64,000 nucleotides of DNA, taken from positions 1-64,000 of the forward strand of contig JAEYQV010000066.1 in NCBI GenBank assembly GCA_023409835.1, given 5' to 3'. The position numbers were made by a program, and so were the translations under genes. Below are positions 60,462 to 64,000 of this stretch, piece by piece. How positions within the stretch are numbered: the stretch's first letter is position 1; every line of letters starts with the position of its first letter. Source of the stretch: Bacillota bacterium (GTDB lineage Bacteria > Bacillota > Clostridia > Lachnospirales > Lachnospiraceae). The notes beneath the pieces were generated by a model. That model was not told the origin of the DNA. It did not search any database and saw only the letters and a program-made list of their open reading frames with translations.

Positions 60462-62144
60462 TTGGATAATAAGTTGAAAGACCTGATGATTAATAACAAG
60501 ATAATACTGGTTGAAACGGAAAGAACTGTACAGGCTTTCCGCGTACAGAATTACGACAAGGCATTGAGAAAGTCCGCAAGGCTGCTGGATCATTTGAATA
60601 TCCTATTTGAACTGCTGCCGGCTGTACAGGAACATTTAGATCAGAATAATATCTGGTTTGATCAAGAACTGCTACTGAATATTCTACAGGAGCTACTCCA
60701 AGCCCAGAGCAGAAAGGATTATATACTCCTGGCTGATCTTTATGAGGTTCAGATGCTACCGGTATTGTATCAATTTCAGCAGGCGCTTCTTTCCTATGAA
60801 GAGTTTAGTTATGACCATGATAATTTAATAAAAAACATTGAGCTAATAGAGCAGAGAGATGGTACTCTTGCTAACCTTCTCAGCTCGATCGAAAGGAAGG
60901 GTCCCATTGCAGGTTATTCTGTTGAACCGGCCTCTACCGGGGACCTTACGGTTGGAATCGGGGAAGGAGATAAGAAATGTTACCTGCACAGCAATATTAA
61001 TGTCTGGAAGGAAGGGGCAGCCCTGGCAGGCGATTGGTATCAAAAAGATAAAAATACCATGATTATATATGGTCTTGGCCTGGGGTATCATATCGTAGAG
61101 CTTATTCTTCTTGATGCCACTCTGAATGTTGAAGTTTATGAAAGCGACCTTAATATGCTTTACCTGGCTTGTTCCTGTACGGATAATATCAGGCATATAT
61201 TGAAACCCCAGATTAAGCTGATGTATGATCCGGACTTCTCCAGACTTTCCGACCGAATCACACGGATGGGGGAGGACGAAGAATTTGTCATCCACTATCC
61301 CTCCCTTCAGGTGCTTCCCCAGGGACCGGTCAAGGATAAATTGGAGAATTATTTCATCCAATACAGCTCTGTGAAGAGCCAACTGCCTCTGTTAAAGGGG
61401 AACTTTAATCGTAATATACGGCATTATGACGGGCTGTTAGAGGAACTGAAGGAAGTGTTTCGGAATAAAGTCCTCTTTATTGTGGCAGCAGGTCCCTCCC
61501 TGGATAAAAACTTTCTTCAGCTGAAGGAGCTTGGTGGAAGGGGAATTATCCTTGCAGCAGGAACGGTATTTCAGAAGCTTCTGAAGGAAGGAATTAGGCC
61601 GGATTATGTGCTGGTAACGGACCCCAATCCCAGAGTTTATAAACAGATTTCGGGATATGAGGACTGTGATGTTCCCATGCTTTATCTTTCAACAGCCTAT
61701 TATGGCTTTGCGGAAAACTATAAGGGCAAGAAATATATGCTTTGCCAGAAGGATTATCCGAAGGCGGAGGAGTTTGCAGAAAGTCATCAGCAGGAACTAA
61801 TTCAGACCGGTGGCTCTGTCAGCACGACTGCTTTGGATATTGGAATTAGCTTAGGCTGTAGCCGTATTATTTTTCTGGGTCTTGACCTGGCCTATACGGA
61901 TAATTTTGCTCATGCCAGTGACACCTCCCGAAGGAAGGCCGTACAACAGCAGGATATGCGCCAGGTGGAGGACATCCACGGCAATATGGTAACAACCAGC
62001 AGAAGCCTGGATATCTTCCGGAGCTGGATAGAGAACCGGATCAAGGACGTGAAAGAAATTGAGTTTATTGATGCTACCGAGGGAGGAGCCAGGGTTCATG
62101 GAATGAGGATAGCTAAGCTTGAGGAAGTATTAATGGAGCTGTAA
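60462..62144 (+). CDS. MAF-type motility-associated glycosyltransferase 2 (DUF115)
   Basis: 560 residues from TTG 60462 (GAGGT 7 bases upstream). The N-terminal ~110 residues form a helical domain related to the small protein at 40980. The MAF domain has LFIVAAGPSLDKNFLQLKEL, IRPDYVLVTDPNP, QTGGSVSTTALDIGISLGC, LGLDLAYTDNFAHASD and IDATEGGARVHGM. Close to pseB, it is the likely transferase for the pseudaminic acid made by the neighbouring genes. A terminator follows. Confidence 0.9.
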   Translation: MDNKLKDLMINNKIILVETERTVQAFRVQNYDKALRKSARLLDHLNILFELLPAVQEHLDQNNIWFDQELLLNILQELLQAQSRKDYILLADLYEVQMLPVLYQFQQALLSYEEFSYDHDNLIKNIELIEQRDGTLANLLSSIERKGPIAGYSVEPASTGDLTVGIGEGDKKCYLHSNINVWKEGAALAGDWYQKDKNTMIIYGLGLGYHIVELILLDATLNVEVYESDLNMLYLACSCTDNIRHILKPQIKLMYDPDFSRLSDRITRMGEDEEFVIHYPSLQVLPQGPVKDKLENYFIQYSSVKSQLPLLKGNFNRNIRHYDGLLEELKEVFRNKVLFIVAAGPSLDKNFLQLKELGGRGIILAAGTVFQKLLKEGIRPDYVLVTDPNPRVYKQISGYEDCDVPMLYLSTAYYGFAENYKGKKYMLCQKDYPKAEEFAESHQQELIQTGGSVSTTALDIGISLGCSRIIFLGLDLAYTDNFAHASDTSRRKAVQQQDMRQVEDIHGNMVTTSRSLDIFRSWIENRIKDVKEIEFIDATEGGARVHGMRIAKLEEVLMEL

Positions 62145-62241
62145 CGCGACTAATGAAAGTAAACATCTCGCCTATCAGAAAAAGAAACAGTAGGGCATGT
62201 GGGTCATCATAAGGAAGGGTAATCCATAGCTAGTAAAAGAG

Positions 62242-62271
62242 CCGGTGAAGTCAGATGAACTCACCGGTTTT
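62242..62271 (+). terminator. Intrinsic terminator of the glycan island
   Basis: CCGGTGA (62242-62248) pairs with TCACCGG (62261-62267), followed by TTTTAT. Confidence 0.85.
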
Positions 62272-62362
62272 ATATTATCATGTCAGTGGTATATATGATT
62301 TTTGTTCTGTCAAAAAATACTCAAAGATGCTTTATAAAAAGTATCTTAGAAGACGCTTTTCC

Positions 62363-62436
62363 TTGTTTTTATCATGAAAATGGAATAAAATATATGTATA
62401 GAAAAAGGTTTATGAATAGAGACAATCAGCCGATAT
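62363..62436 (+). promoter_or_regulatory. Promoter candidates for the secreted protein gene
   Basis: A sigma-A type match TTGTTT (62363-62368), 17 bases, TAAAAT (62386-62391), and further down a perfect sigma-D -10 box GCCGATAT (62429-62436) with a weak -35 (TTAT). The second would place the gene in the motility regulon, but the missing -35 makes this uncertain. Confidence 0.4.
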
Positions 62437-62534
62437 GTATAGTAAGGCATTCAATCGCATGTCTTCTTAAGAATATTGCAGCTATCATTCATAGCTTGTT
62501 TGTTATTGATAGACACAGGACGGAGGTAATACAT

Positions 62535-64000
62535 ATGAGAAAGAAACTATTCAGTAAAACTAAGGTCATCTTAGGGTTAGGATGCTTATTCACCGGACTT
62601 TTATTTCTTCCGAATCACACCGCTTCCGCAACCACTCTGGTGGAGCCGGTAACGGTTCATACGGTAGATTATGAGGAAGAAGAGATTGTAGTAAATAATA
62701 ATAAAAATACTAAGATTTATTTTGCTACGGAGACAGATGCCGCAAAAGGAATCTGGGAGGTTATGCCGGCTGATGCAGGTGATACGACAAGAATAGATTT
62801 CTCCTGGGTATCACCGAATCTGACCAATATCATTAAGATCAAGGGTGATTTGTCTGAGACCCAGTCCCGAATCGTTCTGCCCCAGAGAACAACGAAGCTG
62901 GATATTACAATTAATTATACGAATATTAATTCTCTGCCCGATCAGGATACGATTGCATCTCTGGTTAACATTATGTCCTCCGCAGGTACCGGCGCCCAGC
63001 CGATTACCTTTCAGGATCTGGAGTGGAGAAAGGGAGAGAACGGTAAATGGAAGGCCATTCAGCTGCTTACGATAGCCCAGCTGGAAAAGTATCAGATTAA
63101 GGGAACCGATATATATTTCAGAATCAAGGCAGTCAACGATATTACCAGAACCGATGGAAGTGGGAATAAGGTTTATCCGGATGGCAGCAAGGGAAGACGT
63201 TCCAGTACGGAGGTTAAGGTGAAGATCTCCAAGAAGGCTACGGCGATGGTGGTAGGTATCGATGGAAGTGATTTCTCAGCTGATATAAGATACGGTAAGG
63301 AGTACCGTGTGACAATAGATGGGGACAGTACGGACTGGATTCCGGTACTAGACAAGGTGGTGAAGAGCATAGAGTTAAAGAAAATAGTAAGTAAGCTTGG
63401 TGACACCTCCGACGGAATAACGGACCCCTTCCCGCCTATGATGATAGAAATCAGGGATTATGCTACTTCAAAAGCAGCTGCCTCCAAAATAACTACAATT
63501 CAATTGAAGGAACAGAGAGTCATCAATAGCTCCAGGCTGGTTGAGGGTAAGAAGCCGAAGGAGTCCACCGCCACAGATCCTAATATATATATATCCTATA
63601 ACGGTAACAGATATCTGATCGTTGCCATACCCTCTGCTTCTGCCAGTAACCCTTACGAATATTGTGTGGTTAAGCCCGGTGAAAGCTTTGACATTAATAA
63701 GGCAGCCTGGTCCTCAATTACGAAGGGAACGGATGTGAAAATTCTTAGCAGTAAGGCTCTTGATTCAGGTAAGTTGTACATAAGACAGAAGGAAGTCAAA
63801 GGAAGAGAGGCAACAAAAACCACGAACGGGGTAGATTATGAGCTGGCCTCAACTGTGGTAAAGCATAATATTAAGTATCCCTCTAATCCGGTCATTGAAA
63901 AGAAGAACTTTACCTATGTTAAGACATTACAATATGTATCGGAGGATTTGATCTTTGATATAAAACTGAATGATGTCGGCAGGGATGCGTTTGAAACTAA
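62535..64000 (+). CDS. Large secreted protein, N-terminal part
   Basis: At least 488 residues; the frame stays open to the window end, so the C-terminus is missing. It has a clear Sec signal peptide (basic MRKKLFSKTK, hydrophobic core, TASA cleavage region near residue 35). The mature part is beta-rich with repeated modules such as TDAAKGIWEVMPADAG, FRIKAVNDI and KVKISKKATAMVV, similar in style to clostridial surface adhesins with fibronectin-like domains, but no family was identified. GGAGG lies 9 bases upstream of the ATG. Confidence 0.85.
   Translation, partial: MRKKLFSKTKVILGLGCLFTGLLFLPNHTASATTLVEPVTVHTVDYEEEEIVVNNNKNTKIYFATETDAAKGIWEVMPADAGDTTRIDFSWVSPNLTNIIKIKGDLSETQSRIVLPQRTTKLDITINYTNINSLPDQDTIASLVNIMSSAGTGAQPITFQDLEWRKGENGKWKAIQLLTIAQLEKYQIKGTDIYFRIKAVNDITRTDGSGNKVYPDGSKGRRSSTEVKVKISKKATAMVVGIDGSDFSADIRYGKEYRVTIDGDSTDWIPVLDKVVKSIELKKIVSKLGDTSDGITDPFPPMMIEIRDYATSKAAASKITTIQLKEQRVINSSRLVEGKKPKESTATDPNIYISYNGNRYLIVAIPSASASNPYEYCVVKPGESFDINKAAWSSITKGTDVKILSSKALDSGKLYIRQKEVKGREATKTTNGVDYELASTVVKHNIKYPSNPVIEKKNFTYVKTLQYVSEDLIFDIKLNDVGRDAFET

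Larger units (their letters stand above)
62145..62534 (+). other. Gap between the glycan island and the secreted protein gene
   Basis: 390 bases with no convincing gene. Besides the terminator and the promoter candidates listed separately, it holds a hairpin AAGATGCTT-TATAAA-AAGTATCTT (62324-62347, one G-T pair). Nothing else was recognised. Confidence 0.5.

Noticed and set aside
60843..61382. 179-codon minus-strand open frame
   Set aside because: Antisense to the well-supported second MAF gene; no ribosome binding site and no family resemblance.
41504..62144. Glycan island as a horizontally acquired mobile island
   Set aside because: No integrase, tRNA target or flanking repeats are visible, and base composition and ribosome binding sites look like those of neighbouring genes.
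1..64000. tRNA, rRNA, CRISPR array or insertion sequence
   Set aside because: No T-loop GGTTCGAATCC-type motif with a cloverleaf, no regularly spaced repeats and no transposase-like protein were found on either strand.

Overview
The window reads as chromosome from an anaerobic, motile, low-to-mid GC Firmicute of the Lachnospiraceae / Clostridiales type. This rests on the spc-alpha ribosomal operon with a KOW-domain protein inserted between map and infA, the ecfA1-ecfA2-ecfT-truA-rplM-rpsI order, a FliW-CsrA pair beside the flagellin genes, sigma-D type motility promoters, and strong AGGAGG ribosome binding sites with frequent GTG/TTG starts. No insertion sequences, tRNA/rRNA genes or CRISPR arrays were seen.

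Layout. (1) 1-9262: end of the spc operon and the alpha operon (rplF' to rplQ, with secY, adk, map, infA, rpmJ, rpoA). Several gaps between these genes hold long inverted repeats, and a 437-base highly structured stretch precedes rpsM. (2) 9263-15315: a decayed epimerase pseudogene, the energising module of an ECF vitamin transporter, truA, an MgtC-like membrane protein, and rplM-rpsI behind a strong promoter and structured leader. (3) 15316-29443: an accessory and housekeeping stretch. It starts with a tandem hairpin/terminator array, followed by a LysR regulator with a divergent small gene, a Cys-cluster protein, a zinc-ribbon membrane protein, a PadR-DUF2812 pair with an operator-like promoter, a PurF-like protein lacking the catalytic cysteine, an SDR reductase, a degenerate LCP-like protein, YitT, an MsmX-type ATPase, a CdaR-type regulator and a CtpA-type protease.

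(4) 29600-41350: late flagellar genes. A sigma-D promoter precedes flgM-flgN-flgK-flgK2-flgL-fliW-csrA. A second precedes flaG-fliD-fliS-fliT-like, and a third drives fliC, whose leader carries hairpins with GGA motifs that look like CsrA sites. (5) 41504-62144: a flagellin glycosylation island bracketed by two MAF-type (DUF115) glycosyltransferases. It encodes a pseudaminic acid pathway (PseB, PseC, PseG, PseI, an SpsF-type cytidylyltransferase), a second nonulosonate synthase fused to a cupin, and a CMP-sugar synthetase fused to a HAD domain. It also encodes a CgeB-like glycosyltransferase, a CDP-glycerol phosphotransferase, a LicD phosphotransferase, a divergent alkaline-phosphatase-superfamily protein and two further Rossmann/GT-B proteins. 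(6) 62535-64000: the start of a large secreted protein that runs off the window.

How it may work together. FlgM holds sigma-D until the hook is complete; FliW-CsrA then tunes flagellin translation, and the MAF proteins load nonulosonic acids onto flagellin. No PseH acetyltransferase is visible. A sugar N-formyltransferase with an intact N-x-H...D catalytic set sits between pseI and pseC, so the predicted sugar is a 7-N-formyl pseudaminic acid. The phosphotransferase-like genes in the middle of the island suggest that the glycan is further decorated through phosphodiesters. These last two points are inference and are the main candidates for new biology here.
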